From: Bradyrhizobium lablabi
GTDB lineage: Bacteria > Pseudomonadota > Alphaproteobacteria > Rhizobiales > Xanthobacteraceae
Reading direction: 5' to 3'
NCBI RefSeq assembly: GCF_018131005.1
Contig: NZ_JAFCJK010000003.1
Coordinates: forward strand, 372,001-436,000
Length of the DNA stretch: 64,000 bases
Position numbers and translations under genes: made by a program. Positions 51,226 to 60,027 of this stretch are shown piece by piece. Under the pieces are notes generated by a model, which worked only from the letters and a program-made list of their open reading frames with translations, was not told the origin of the DNA and did not search any database. Every line of letters begins with the position of its first letter. Within the stretch, counting starts at the first letter, position 1.

Positions 51226-51945
51226 ATGGAGCAACTTCGCTATCCGAACGAAAGTGCGGAGTACCGAGCCGCCCGCACCGCGCTCCTGAATGACGAAATC
51301 GCACTCCGCGCGCAGATCGAGGCGGTGGCGGCCAAGCGCCGCGCGCTGCCGCCGGGCGGTGAGGTGCCCGAGGACTACGTGTTCGAGCGCATCGGCAGCA
51401 ATCAGTCGCCCGAGACGGTGAAGATGTCGGAGCTGTTCGGCCCGCACGATACACTCATTCTCTACAGCTTCATGTACGGGCCCGAGCGCGACCTACCTTG
51501 TCCCGGTTGCACGCATCTGATCGACGGTCTCGACGGCGCGGCGCGACATGTCGGCCGACGCGCTGCGATGCATATCGTCGCAAAATCCCCGATCGCCCGC
51601 CTCGCCGCGTGGGCACATGCCCGCGGCTGGAATCATCTTTCGCTGGTGTCGACCGCGGGCAACAATTACGACGCGGACTATTTCGGCGACACCTCAAAAC
51701 TGTCCCGGGAAATGCGCACGCAGCACGACGTCCCGGACGGCCAGAACTGGGACGAAACGATCTTCAACGTGTTCAAAAAACAGGGCGGCGTGATCCGCCA
51801 CTTCTGGGGCTCGGAGATGAGCTACGCACAATCGCCTCCCGGGCAGCATCACCGCGCAGGGGATCTTGTCGATCCGCTATGGGGTCTTCTGGACATGACG
51901 CCCGCCGGCCGCGGCGATTTCTTTCCGAAGGTCAATTACGTCTGA
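51226..51945 (+). CDS. DUF899 family thioredoxin-like protein
   Basis: 239 residues. Seen: an N-terminal helix, then VPEDYVFERIG, LFGPHDTLILYSFMYGPERD followed by LPCPGCTHLIDGLDGAARH, where the CPGC pair sits in the thioredoxin-like active loop; later NNYDADYF, and FWGSEMSYA, DPLWGLLDMTPAGRGDFFP near the end. All are hallmarks of DUF899, annotated as dithiol-disulfide isomerase-like but without a proven function. GGAG precedes the ATG. Convergent with the ABC permease gene. Confidence 0.88.
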   Translation: MEQLRYPNESAEYRAARTALLNDEIALRAQIEAVAAKRRALPPGGEVPEDYVFERIGSNQSPETVKMSELFGPHDTLILYSFMYGPERDLPCPGCTHLIDGLDGAARHVGRRAAMHIVAKSPIARLAAWAHARGWNHLSLVSTAGNNYDADYFGDTSKLSREMRTQHDVPDGQNWDETIFNVFKKQGGVIRHFWGSEMSYAQSPPGQHHRAGDLVDPLWGLLDMTPAGRGDFFPKVNYV

Positions 51946-52051
51946 AGCCGCTCAGGACGCCGGCGCCGCCGCAAGGGCTGGTGAGCTGCCGTCCTATGAG
52001 GCGAATCGTTTCCGATTTCGCCGACCCAATTCCAGTTGCTCGGCACGCCGC

Positions 52052-52924
52052 CTACTCCGCGCTTGGTTGCCGCTGCCAGCGCAGCAGATAGGCCTGCAGC
52101 CGCCAGATGATCGCCGACAGCACCACGCCGACCAGCATCAGCACGACGACGGCGACCATCATACCCGAGGCCTCGCCCCGCGCCTCGGATTCGATGATCA
52201 GCCGGCCGATGCCGCGTTCGGCGCCGATGAACTCGCCGACGATCACGCCGATCAACGCAAACGAAATCGCCGGCGTCAGTGAGGCGAACACCCAGGCCAT
52301 GGTCGACGGGATCACGACGGTGCGGGTGATCTGCCATTCGCTGGCGCCGAGCAGCCGCGCGGCGTTGGTGAAACCTTCGTCGATCGACCGCGCGCCCTCG
52401 AATGTGTTGAAGAACACCAGGAACACCACGACGATCCAGGAGGTCACGATCTTCGACATGTCGCCGATCCCGAACGCCAGCACGATGATCGGCGCCAGTG
52501 CGATCCGGGGGATCGAATTTACCGCGGTTATGAACGGCTGGAAGATCGCGCTCAAGCGGTCCGAGCGCCCGAGGATCAGCCCGGCGACGAAGCCGCTGAT
52601 CACGCCGGTGATGAAGCCGAAGAACGTGTTCTGCAGCGTCACGCCGGTTGCAGCCCAGAGATTGTTCTGGTTGCGCGCCAAACATTTTGCGAAGTCGCCG
52701 TTCAGCCAGCCGTTCCAGCCGCCGAGCTTCGAGGTGAGGCAGCTCTGGATCAGGAAATTCTCGAAAATCATCGACGGTTTTGAGATGAAGTAGGGATCGA
52801 GCAGGTCAGGCACCAGCCACGGCAATCGCGTGCGCAGGTCGTAGCCCCATTGCCAGATCGACAGCACCACGATGCAGATCAGGGCCTGCCACGCGATCGT
52901 GTTGAGCCTGCTGTATCGCTTCAT
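52052..52924 (-). CDS. ABC transporter permease, nitrate/sulfonate/taurine type
   Basis: 290-residue inner-membrane permease with about six helices. The cytoplasmic coupling motif is GASEWQITRTVVIPSTMAWV (EAA loop). Preceding helices include TFFGFITGVISGFVAGLILG and IALAPIIVLAFGIGDMSKI. It works with the ATPase encoded just upstream (4-base ATGA overlap) and the binding protein before that. Last gene of the leuCDB-like/ABC operon. The imported compound is unknown. Confidence 0.9.
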   Translation of the reverse strand: MKRYSRLNTIAWQALICIVVLSIWQWGYDLRTRLPWLVPDLLDPYFISKPSMIFENFLIQSCLTSKLGGWNGWLNGDFAKCLARNQNNLWAATGVTLQNTFFGFITGVISGFVAGLILGRSDRLSAIFQPFITAVNSIPRIALAPIIVLAFGIGDMSKIVTSWIVVVFLVFFNTFEGARSIDEGFTNAARLLGASEWQITRTVVIPSTMAWVFASLTPAISFALIGVIVGEFIGAERGIGRLIIESEARGEASGMMVAVVVLMLVGVVLSAIIWRLQAYLLRWQRQPSAE

Positions 52925-53754
52925 GCGCTGCGGCCTTTAACAAATTCTTCGCCGAGCGAATGCCAGATGTGCTGGAACAGCTCGGCGTAGCGCGGCGTCT
53001 CGCGCACCTTGACCGCGTCGCGCGGCCGCGCGACGTCGACCTCGAACATGTCCTTGATCCGGCCCGGCCGCGCCGAGAACAGGATGATGCGGTCGGCAAG
53101 CGTCAGCGCCTCGCCGAGATCGTGGGTGACGAACAGCACGGTCTGCTGCTCGCGCTCCCAGATCCTGAGCAGCACCTCATGCATGTCGATCTTGGTGTGG
53201 GTGTCGAGCGCGCCGAACGGCTCGTCCATCAGCAGGATCTGCGGCTCGACGATCAGGGTGCGCATCAGTGCCGCGCGCTGGCGCATGCCTCCCGACAGCG
53301 CCGAGGGATAGGCGTTCTCGAATCCTTTCAACCCGGCCTGCGCCACGCATTCGGCGATGCGCCCTTTCCTCTCCTGCGCCGGCACGCCGGCGAGTTCCAA
53401 CCCGTAGCCGATATTGTCGGCGACGGTCCGCCAGGGGAACAGCGTGTCGCGCTGGAACACGTAGCCGACCTCCGGCGTCGCCTTGCCCGCCACGACGCGC
53501 TTGCCGTCGATCAGGATTTCGCCGCCGCTCGGCCGGATCAGGGAGGCGATCATGTTGAGCACGGTGCTCTTGCCGGAGCCCGAGGGACCGAGCAGCGCGA
53601 CGAATTCGCCGCGTCGGACATCGAAGGAAACGTCGCGCACCGCCTCGATCGCGGTATTGGCGAGTTGGAACGACTTGCTCAAGCCCCTGACCTCGACCCG
53701 CCGGACATCGAGGGATCGCGGCAATGGCGCGGCGCTCGTCTCCAGCGCGCTCAA
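52921..53754 (-). CDS. ABC transporter ATP-binding protein, nitrate/sulfonate/taurine type
   Basis: 277-residue ATPase: Walker A LLGPSGSGKSTVL, Q-loop GYVFQRDTLFPW, signature ALSGGMRQRAALMRT, Walker B ILLMDEPFGALD, H-loop FVTHDLGEAL. No ATG exists near the N-terminus. The frame begins with TTG at 53754, inside the stop of the binding-protein gene (TTGA overlap), so start by translational coupling is likely. Energises import together with the permease at 52052. Confidence 0.92.
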   Translation of the reverse strand: MSALETSAAPLPRSLDVRRVEVRGLSKSFQLANTAIEAVRDVSFDVRRGEFVALLGPSGSGKSTVLNMIASLIRPSGGEILIDGKRVVAGKATPEVGYVFQRDTLFPWRTVADNIGYGLELAGVPAQERKGRIAECVAQAGLKGFENAYPSALSGGMRQRAALMRTLIVEPQILLMDEPFGALDTHTKIDMHEVLLRIWEREQQTVLFVTHDLGEALTLADRIILFSARPGRIKDMFEVDVARPRDAVKVRETPRYAELFQHIWHSLGEEFVKGRSA

Positions 53755-54797
53755 CCCGGATAGGCCTTTCGCGCCGCGTCGATGAAGGTCGGGACGACGA
53801 CATCAGCGATGGTCAGCGGCTTGATGCCGGTCATCTCGCGGAACCAGACCTTTTCCCCGCGCGCGAATTCAGCGGCGTCGATCGTGGCGTCATAGTCGGC
53901 GACCTTCTGCAGCGCGGTGATCTCCAGCAGGTTGGCGCCGCGCGAGGTGCTGCCGACATAGGGCTCAATGGCGTCGTAGATCTGCTCCGGCGTATGCGTC
54001 TTGATCCACTGCGTCGCGCGCCAGATCGCGGTGACGAAGGCCTGCATCTTGGCAGGGTCCTTATCGATAGTCGCCTGCGTCGAGAAATGCGACGTCACCG
54101 GCACCTTCCCACCGATATACTTGTTCCAGATGGCCTCGTCGGTGCCGTCGAACAACAGTTCGCCCCAGCCCTGCTCGCGTGACTCATTCAGAAGCGATAG
54201 CGAGCTGACGAGGATGTCGGCCTGCTTCGACTTCAACGTGCCGAGCATGGTGTCGACATTGCCGGTGCCGATCCATGTCACCTTGTCGTCAAGCCCCATG
54301 GTTTCCATGTAGTAGGAGGCCCAGACGTGGTTGGTGCCGCCGAGCGACGAGACCGAGACGATCGGCTTGCGGCCATCCGGCCGTTTCCACTGCGTGAAGG
54401 CCTCCAGCGTGTTGATGCCCTGGTCCTTCAGGTCCTTGCGGATGATGAACATCACCGAGCTCGATCTTGTGTCGACCGGCATCAGCACCCGCCCGCCGCG
54501 GCCGCGGTTTGAGAGCTGCATCGGATGCGTGATGTCGCCGATCCCGATGTCGCCTTGCGAGGAGGCGATGATCTCGCGGGTCTTCACGCCGCTGCCGCCC
54601 TGGATCAGCTTGCAGTCGAGCCCTGCCTCCTTGAAAAAGCCGATACGGTCGGCGACGAACTGCGTCTGGTAGACCGGGACTGCGACGGGATAGATCACGC
54701 GGCCCGAATTGTCCGCGGCCCTTGCCCGACCGCCGAGCGCGGCGGCGCCGCCGGCTGCGATGATCGTCAGCGCCGAACGTCTTGAAACATTGGCCAT
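53751..54797 (-). CDS. ABC transporter substrate-binding protein (NMT1/SsuA-like), Tat exported
   Basis: 348 residues. The N-terminus NVSRRSALTIIAAGGAAALG is a twin-arginine signal ending at ARAAD. The mature part shows ADRIGFFKEAGLDCKLIQGG and GDIGIGDITHPMQLSNRG, typical of nitrate/sulfonate/taurine and thiamine-precursor binding proteins. The ATG at 54797 overlaps the leuB-like stop by one base; GGGAGC lies upstream. Its position directly after a leuCDB-like set suggests that it captures the substrate that those enzymes degrade. Confidence 0.9.
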   Translation of the reverse strand: MANVSRRSALTIIAAGGAAALGGRARAADNSGRVIYPVAVPVYQTQFVADRIGFFKEAGLDCKLIQGGSGVKTREIIASSQGDIGIGDITHPMQLSNRGRGGRVLMPVDTRSSSVMFIIRKDLKDQGINTLEAFTQWKRPDGRKPIVSVSSLGGTNHVWASYYMETMGLDDKVTWIGTGNVDTMLGTLKSKQADILVSSLSLLNESREQGWGELLFDGTDEAIWNKYIGGKVPVTSHFSTQATIDKDPAKMQAFVTAIWRATQWIKTHTPEQIYDAIEPYVGSTSRGANLLEITALQKVADYDATIDAAEFARGEKVWFREMTGIKPLTIADVVVPTFIDAARKAYPG

Positions 54798-55930
54798 CAC
54801 GCGTGCTCCCTGGCCGAGACCTTGTCGAGCGCGCTCAGCACCGCGTCGCCGATCTCGACGGTCGAGAGCTTTTTCGCGCCGGCCTCGGCGATGTCGGCCG
54901 TCCGCGCACCGGATGCGAGCGCGGTCTGAACCGCCTTCTCCAGGAGGTCGGCGTCCTCGGGGCGGTTCAGCGTCAGGCGCAGCATCATCGCGACGCTCAG
55001 AATCGAGCCGAGCGGATTGGCGATGCCCTTGCCGGCGATATCGGGTGCGCTGCCATGTACCGGCTCGTACAACGCCTTGCGCCTTCCGTAGCGATCCACC
55101 GGCCCGAGCGAGGCCGACGGCAGCATGCCGAGCGAGCCCGAGGCCATCGCCGCGCAGTCGGAGAGGATGTCGCCGAAGATGTTGCCGGTCACCATCACGT
55201 CGAATTGCCGCGGCTCCCGCACGATTTGCATCGCGGCGTTGTCGACATAGAGATGGGTCAGCTCAACGTCGGAGAATTCCTCCTCGTGCAGCTTGATCAC
55301 CTCCTCGCGCCACACCACGCTGGTCTCCAGTACATTGGCCTTGTCGACCGAGCAGACCTTGTTGCGCCGCGTCCGCGCCAGCTCGAATGCGGAACGCGCG
55401 ACGCGGCGGATCTGGTTGGTGGTGTATTGCTCGGTGTTGAAGCCGCGGCGCTGGCCGTCCGGCAGGGTCTCGATGCCGCGCGGCTCGCCGAAATAGATGC
55501 CGCTGGTGAGCTCGCGGATGATCACGAAGTCGACGCCGTCGAGCACCTCGGCCTTGAGCGGTGCCGAGGCGGCAAGCGCCGGGCTTGCAACGATCGGCCG
55601 CAGATTGGCGTAGAGATCGTATTTGCTCCGGAGTCCCAGCAGGCTCCCCGCTTTGCGCGCCGCGGCCGGCACCTCCCTGGTTTCCGGCCCGCCGGTCGCG
55701 CCCCACAGAATCGCGTCGGCTTCGTCCATCGCTTCAGCAGTGTCCTCCGGCAGCACCTTGCCGGTTGCGAGATACGGAATGAGCCCATACTGCGCTTCAC
55801 GCAACGTCATCGGCACGCCGCGCTTGGCGGCGAACCAGTCGAGCACGCGGCGCGACTGCGCGGTGACCTCGGGGCCGATGCCCTCGCCGCCGACCACGGC
55901 GACCTTGATCATGTTGGATTGATTGCTCAT
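54797..55930 (-). CDS. leuB: 3-isopropylmalate dehydrogenase family protein (LeuB-like)
   Basis: 377-residue beta-decarboxylating dehydrogenase. Seen: [28 protein letters not shown], substrate/cofactor loop [16 protein letters not shown], the catalytic Tyr/Lys/Asp set in [30 protein letters not shown] and [14 protein letters not shown], and [13 protein letters not shown]. The loop reads TSG where classical LeuB usually reads TGG. It overlaps leuD by four bases and the ABC binding-protein gene by one, which is unusual for a biosynthetic leuB. Leucine synthesis or a catabolic malate-analogue dehydrogenase are both possible; context favours the second. Confidence 0.85.
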   Translation of the reverse strand: MSNQSNMIKVAVVGGEGIGPEVTAQSRRVLDWFAAKRGVPMTLREAQYGLIPYLATGKVLPEDTAEAMDEADAILWGATGGPETREVPAAARKAGSLLGLRSKYDLYANLRPIVASPALAASAPLKAEVLDGVDFVIIRELTSGIYFGEPRGIETLPDGQRRGFNTEQYTTNQIRRVARSAFELARTRRNKVCSVDKANVLETSVVWREEVIKLHEEEFSDVELTHLYVDNAAMQIVREPRQFDVMVTGNIFGDILSDCAAMASGSLGMLPSASLGPVDRYGRRKALYEPVHGSAPDIAGKGIANPLGSILSVAMMLRLTLNRPEDADLLEKAVQTALASGARTADIAEAGAKKLSTVEIGDAVLSALDKVSAREHA

Positions 55931-56562
55931 GCCGGTGTCCTTGCGAAATGAATCCATGGGCGTGCCGCGCGGTCGGAGGCCTGGAAGGCGCGGATCTCGT
56001 CGTCGCGCGTCAGCGTCAGTGCGACCTCATCGAGCCCCTGCAAAAGTCCCTCGCGCCGTCGCGGGTCGATCTCGAACGTATGGCGCTGGCCGGACGGCGA
56101 GACGATGGTCTGCGCCTCAAGATCGATCGAGACTTTGCCCGCGCCCTGCGTCGCCTCGATGTCGGCGGCCAGTCCATCAACCACGGACTTGTCGACGACG
56201 ATGGGCAATATGCCGTTCTGGAAGCAGTTGGCGAAGAAGATGTCGCCAAACCCCGAGCCGATGACGGCACGGATCCCCATCTCCTGCAACGACCACACCG
56301 CGCCTTCGCGCGATGAGCCGCAGCCGAAATTCGGTCCCGTCACGAGGATCTCCGCCTGCCGGTACGGCTCGCGGTTCAGGATGAAATCGGGATTTTCGGA
56401 GCCGTCCGGCAGATAGCGCAGCGAACCGAACGCCCATTTGCCGAGCGTGCCGCGCACGGAATTGCCGACCAGCCGCTCGATGCGGATGATCACGTCGGTA
56501 TCGATATTGCTTCGCATGATCGGTGCTGCGGTTGCGGTGAGCTTGTTGAACGGTTTTGGCAT
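55927..56562 (-). CDS. leuD: 3-isopropylmalate dehydratase small subunit family (LeuD-like)
   Basis: 211-residue swivel-domain subunit that pairs with the LeuC-like protein. IDTDVIIRIERLVGNS and FGCGSSREGAVWSLQEMGIR are the family blocks, followed by FGDIFFANCFQNGILPIV. In classical LeuD the second block reads GSSREHAPW or similar; here Gly replaces His, a sign of a divergent branch. One base separates its ATG from the leuC-like stop; its own stop overlaps the leuB-like start. Confidence 0.87.
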   Translation of the reverse strand: MPKPFNKLTATAAPIMRSNIDTDVIIRIERLVGNSVRGTLGKWAFGSLRYLPDGSENPDFILNREPYRQAEILVTGPNFGCGSSREGAVWSLQEMGIRAVIGSGFGDIFFANCFQNGILPIVVDKSVVDGLAADIEATQGAGKVSIDLEAQTIVSPSGQRHTFEIDPRRREGLLQGLDEVALTLTRDDEIRAFQASDRAARPWIHFARTPA

Positions 56563-56563
56563 C

Positions 56564-57973
56564 TCAGCGCCCCATGGTCCTGACGTCGGCGATCGCGCCG
56601 ACAATGGCGGATGCGGCGGCGCTTGCGGGGCTTGCGAGATGCGTCCGCGCCCGCGGCCCTTGCCGCCCGACAAAGTTGCGGTTCGAGGTAGAGACCGAGC
56701 GCTGCCCGGGCGCGACCACCTCACCATTGGCGGCAAGGCACATCGAGCAGCCCGGCTCGCGCCACTCAAATCCTGCGTCGGTGAAGATCTTGTCGAGCCC
56801 TTCGGCGACAGCCTCGCGCTTGACGTTCTCCGAACCCGGCACGACCCAAGCGCGGACGCCAGCCGCCACCTTGCGACCGCGCGCCACTTCCGCCGCGGCG
56901 CGCAGATCGCTCAGCCGACTGTTGGTGCAGGAGCCGATGAACACCCAGTCCACCGGCGTGCCCGCGATCGGCGCGCCAGCCTGCAGCCCCATATAGTCCA
57001 GCGCGGCTTCGATCGCGGCGCGGCGCACGGGATCGTCGACCGCCCTCGGATCGGGAATGTGACCATCGATGCCGATGACATGCTCGGGGCTGATGCCCCA
57101 CGTCACCTGCGGAATGATTTTCTCAACATCGATCACGACCTCGCGGTCGAACACAGCGTCCGGATCGCTTCTTAGTTCGCGCCACGTCGCAACCGCCTGC
57201 TCCCACATCGCGCCGTGCGGTGCGTAGGGGCGGCCGCGCAGGAATTCGAACGTCTTTTCGTCGGGCGCGACCATGCCCATCTTGGCGCCCAGTTCGATCG
57301 AGAGGTTGCAGATCGTGAGCCGCCCCTCGATCGGCAGCTCGCGGATCGCGCTGCCTGCATATTCGACCGCATAGCCGGTGCCGCCAGCGGCGCCGACATG
57401 CCCGATCAGCGCGAGGATCATGTCCTTGGCGGTGACGCCGAGCGGCAGCTTGCCCTCGAACCGCGCGCGCATGGTTTTTGGACGGCGCTGGATCAGTGCC
57501 TGCGTCGCCAGCACATGCGTGAGCTCGCTCGACCCGATCCCGAAGGCGAGCGCGCCGAGCCCGCCATGAGTGCAGGTGTGGCTGTCGCCGCAAACGATCG
57601 TGCAGCCCGGCAGGCTCAAGCCGAGTTCGGGCCCGATGACATGAACGATGCCCTGGCCGGGTTGATCGACGTCGAACATCGTAATCCCGCTCGCGGAAGT
57701 CTCGGCCCGCAACGCAGTCAGCAATTCCTGCCCGATCTTGCTGGTCCCGGCTCGGCCATGCGCCGTGGATATGGCGTGGTCGGGGGTCGCAAATGTCAGC
57801 TCGGGATTGTGGACCTCGAGCCCCCTGCTCTTGAGGTCAAGCAGGCCGCGCGAGCCGCCGAGATCGTGCAGCAGATGACGGTCGATATGCAGGAGATCGG
57901 TGTCCTCGCTCAGGCGCGCGATGACATGCTGGTCCCAGATCTTGGCCAGCATTGTTCGACCGGTCTTTTCCAA
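56564..57973 (-). CDS. leuC: 3-isopropylmalate dehydratase large subunit family (LeuC-like)
   Basis: 469-residue aconitase-fold subunit. The three 4Fe-4S ligands are Cys349 in IGSCTNSR and Cys409/Cys412 in PGCSMCL; other blocks are CGDSHTCTHGGLGALAFGIG and GSENVKREAV. First gene of a leuC-leuD-leuB-ABC importer operon. Start: TTG at 57973 has GGGAGG six bases upstream and gives a normal length; the next in-frame ATG at 57952 lacks a good ribosome binding site. The operon promoter should lie in 57974-58184, where no clear regulator site was seen. Confidence 0.88.
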   Translation of the reverse strand: MEKTGRTMLAKIWDQHVIARLSEDTDLLHIDRHLLHDLGGSRGLLDLKSRGLEVHNPELTFATPDHAISTAHGRAGTSKIGQELLTALRAETSASGITMFDVDQPGQGIVHVIGPELGLSLPGCTIVCGDSHTCTHGGLGALAFGIGSSELTHVLATQALIQRRPKTMRARFEGKLPLGVTAKDMILALIGHVGAAGGTGYAVEYAGSAIRELPIEGRLTICNLSIELGAKMGMVAPDEKTFEFLRGRPYAPHGAMWEQAVATWRELRSDPDAVFDREVVIDVEKIIPQVTWGISPEHVIGIDGHIPDPRAVDDPVRRAAIEAALDYMGLQAGAPIAGTPVDWVFIGSCTNSRLSDLRAAAEVARGRKVAAGVRAWVVPGSENVKREAVAEGLDKIFTDAGFEWREPGCSMCLAANGEVVAPGQRSVSTSNRNFVGRQGPRARTHLASPASAAASAIVGAIADVRTMGR

Positions 57974-58184
57974 GACAGTCCTCCCTTTGGGATTCTCGAG
58001 GCTAGCGGCGAGACCCGCTGATCGTCGCTTTGGCGCGGCGTTGGTTGGCGGCATCAAATCATGCAGGCCGCCGTCCCGCCAGAGCGGAGTGACGAGCATG
58101 GCATGGAGGGAGGCCTGCGCCCGCGCGGCTTGACAAGATCGGACGATGGTCCGGAGCGGCGCGCCAAGAATTGTACGGTGTCGC

Positions 58185-59300
58185 TCAGGACGCCAGCGCC
58201 TCCTCCGGCATCACCACCGCGAGGTGTTGGCTCTCGGCGACAGCACGGTTGGTGATCCGGCCACGATGAACGTTGAGGCCGGCGCGTAGATGCGGATCCT
58301 CGATCAGCGCGCTAAGCCCTTTGGCCGCCAGCGCGAGGCCGAACGGCAGGGTCGCATGGTTGAGCGCGTGGCTCGAGGTGACCGGCACCGCGCCCGGCAT
58401 GTTGGCCACGCAGTAATGCACGATGTCATCGACGAGGTAGGTCGGCGCCTGATGCGTGGTCGGCTTCGAGGTCTCGAAGCAACCGCCCTGGTCGATCGCG
58501 ACATCGACCAGCACTGCGCGACGCTTCATGCCCGCGAGTTGCGCGCGCGACACCAGCTTGGGCGCGCTCGCGCCAGGAACCAACACCGCGCCGATCACGA
58601 CATCGGCAGCGAAGACTTCCTGCTCGATCGCCTCCAGCGTGGCATAGCGGGTGCGGACGCGTCCAAGAAAGATGTCATCGAGCGCGCGAAGCCGCTGCAC
58701 CGAGCGATCGAGAATGGTGATGTCGCCGCCGAGCCCCGCCGCCATGCGGGCCGCATGCGTGCCGACCACGCCGCCGCCGATGATCGCGATCCGCGCCGGC
58801 GGGACGCCTGGCACGCCGCCGATCAACTTGCCCATGCCGTCGGCCGACTTGCGCAGCGCCGCGCCCGCAGCCTCGATCGCAAGCCTACCGGCGACCTCGC
58901 TCATCGGCGCCAGCAGCGGCAATCCGCCATGCGCGTCGGTGACGGTCTCGTAGGCGACAGCCGTGCATCCGGATGCGAGCAGACCGTTGGTCTGGGCAAC
59001 ATCAGGCGCGAGGTGAAGATAGGTGAAGAGGATCTGGCCTTCACGCAGCCTGATCCATTCGGACGGCTGCGGCTCCTTCACCTTCACGATCATGTCGGCG
59101 ACCGAAAAGACTTCTTCAGCGGTATCCGCAATCCGGGCTCCGGCCTGGGTATAGACTTCATCAACGGCGCCGATGCCATCGCCCGCGCCGCGCTGCACGA
59201 CGACCTCGTGCCCGTGGGCCACATATTCCCGCACGGAGGCCGGTGTCAGTCCGACCCGGTATTCCTCGACCTTGATCTCCGTGGGCACACCGACGCGCAT
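58185..59300 (-). CDS. ald: alanine dehydrogenase
   Basis: NAD-dependent interconversion of L-alanine and pyruvate plus ammonia. 371 residues, the standard length. Seen: MRVGVPTEIKVEEYRVGLTP, IVKVKEPQPSEW with the catalytic Lys, LFTYLHLAPD with the catalytic His, the NAD fold IIGGGVVGTHAARMAAGLG, VDVAIDQGGCFETS and the C-terminal ASHALNHATLPFGLAL-type block (read here as SSHALNHATL). GGGAGC precedes the ATG. Divergent from an Lrp/AsnC regulator across 143 bases, the usual arrangement for regulated ald genes. Confidence 0.94.
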   Translation of the reverse strand: MRVGVPTEIKVEEYRVGLTPASVREYVAHGHEVVVQRGAGDGIGAVDEVYTQAGARIADTAEEVFSVADMIVKVKEPQPSEWIRLREGQILFTYLHLAPDVAQTNGLLASGCTAVAYETVTDAHGGLPLLAPMSEVAGRLAIEAAGAALRKSADGMGKLIGGVPGVPPARIAIIGGGVVGTHAARMAAGLGGDITILDRSVQRLRALDDIFLGRVRTRYATLEAIEQEVFAADVVIGAVLVPGASAPKLVSRAQLAGMKRRAVLVDVAIDQGGCFETSKPTTHQAPTYLVDDIVHYCVANMPGAVPVTSSHALNHATLPFGLALAAKGLSALIEDPHLRAGLNVHRGRITNRAVAESQHLAVVMPEEALAS

Positions 59301-59443
59301 GGTCCGCTCCCGCAAAATTCCGCCGCCGCCGCCCAACCCAAGTTAATCGCAATCGGCCGGCGTTTCTCGGCGAAATCCGGCTTGTCCACGCCGCGATACG
59401 CCCATATTCTTCGCAGTTGGCCAGTGACCTAGAGGAAAACTGC

Positions 59444-59917
59444 GTGAACGGTCTTGATCGCATCGATTTCCGAATCCTGGCCGAACTGGTCTCCGATGCC
59501 CGCGCGAGCCAGATCGAGATAGCCGAGAAAGTGGGGCTGTCGCCGACCGCCTGCGCGCGGCGTATCCGGCATCTCGAGGAAAGCGGCGTCATCCGCGGCT
59601 ACCGCGTCGACCTCGAACCTCAAGCGCTCGGACTGGTCACGACGGTCGTCGTCACCATCACACTTGAAAAGCAGAGCGAGGACTATCTCGCGGCGTTCGA
59701 GGCCGCGATCGCGCGCTGTCCGGACGTCGTGTCCTGCCATCTGATGTCGGGCAGCGACGACTATCACTTGCAGGTCATCGCCCGCGACATCGCCGACTTC
59801 GAGCGCATTCACAAGCAGCATCTGTCGCGGATGCCCGGCGTCGCCCGCATCCATTCGAGCTTCGCCATGCGCGAGGTCGTCCGCCGCACCATTCCGGAAA
59901 CCGCGCTGCGCGGCTGA
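59444..59917 (+). CDS. Lrp/AsnC family transcriptional regulator (probable AldR)
   Basis: 157-residue feast/famine regulator. The helix-turn-helix is LVSDARASQIEIAEKVGLSP then TACARRIRHLEESGVIRGYR, followed by a RAM ligand domain (VVVTITLEKQSEDYL, CHLMSGSDDYHLQVIARDI). The start is GTG at 59444 with GAGGAAAA upstream; a TTG at 59417 is the longer option. It probably activates or controls ald in response to alanine or other amino acids, judged from the divergent arrangement. Confidence 0.92.
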   Translation: MNGLDRIDFRILAELVSDARASQIEIAEKVGLSPTACARRIRHLEESGVIRGYRVDLEPQALGLVTTVVVTITLEKQSEDYLAAFEAAIARCPDVVSCHLMSGSDDYHLQVIARDIADFERIHKQHLSRMPGVARIHSSFAMREVVRRTIPETALRG

Positions 59918-60027
59918 GTTACGCCGCAGGCTCATCCCGCCCGCATGCATTTTTGTGTCGTGATTCGCGACGAATTGTGACAGAACTACTACACATACAT
60001 GTCACTTCGGTTACGCGTGGAGCGGTG

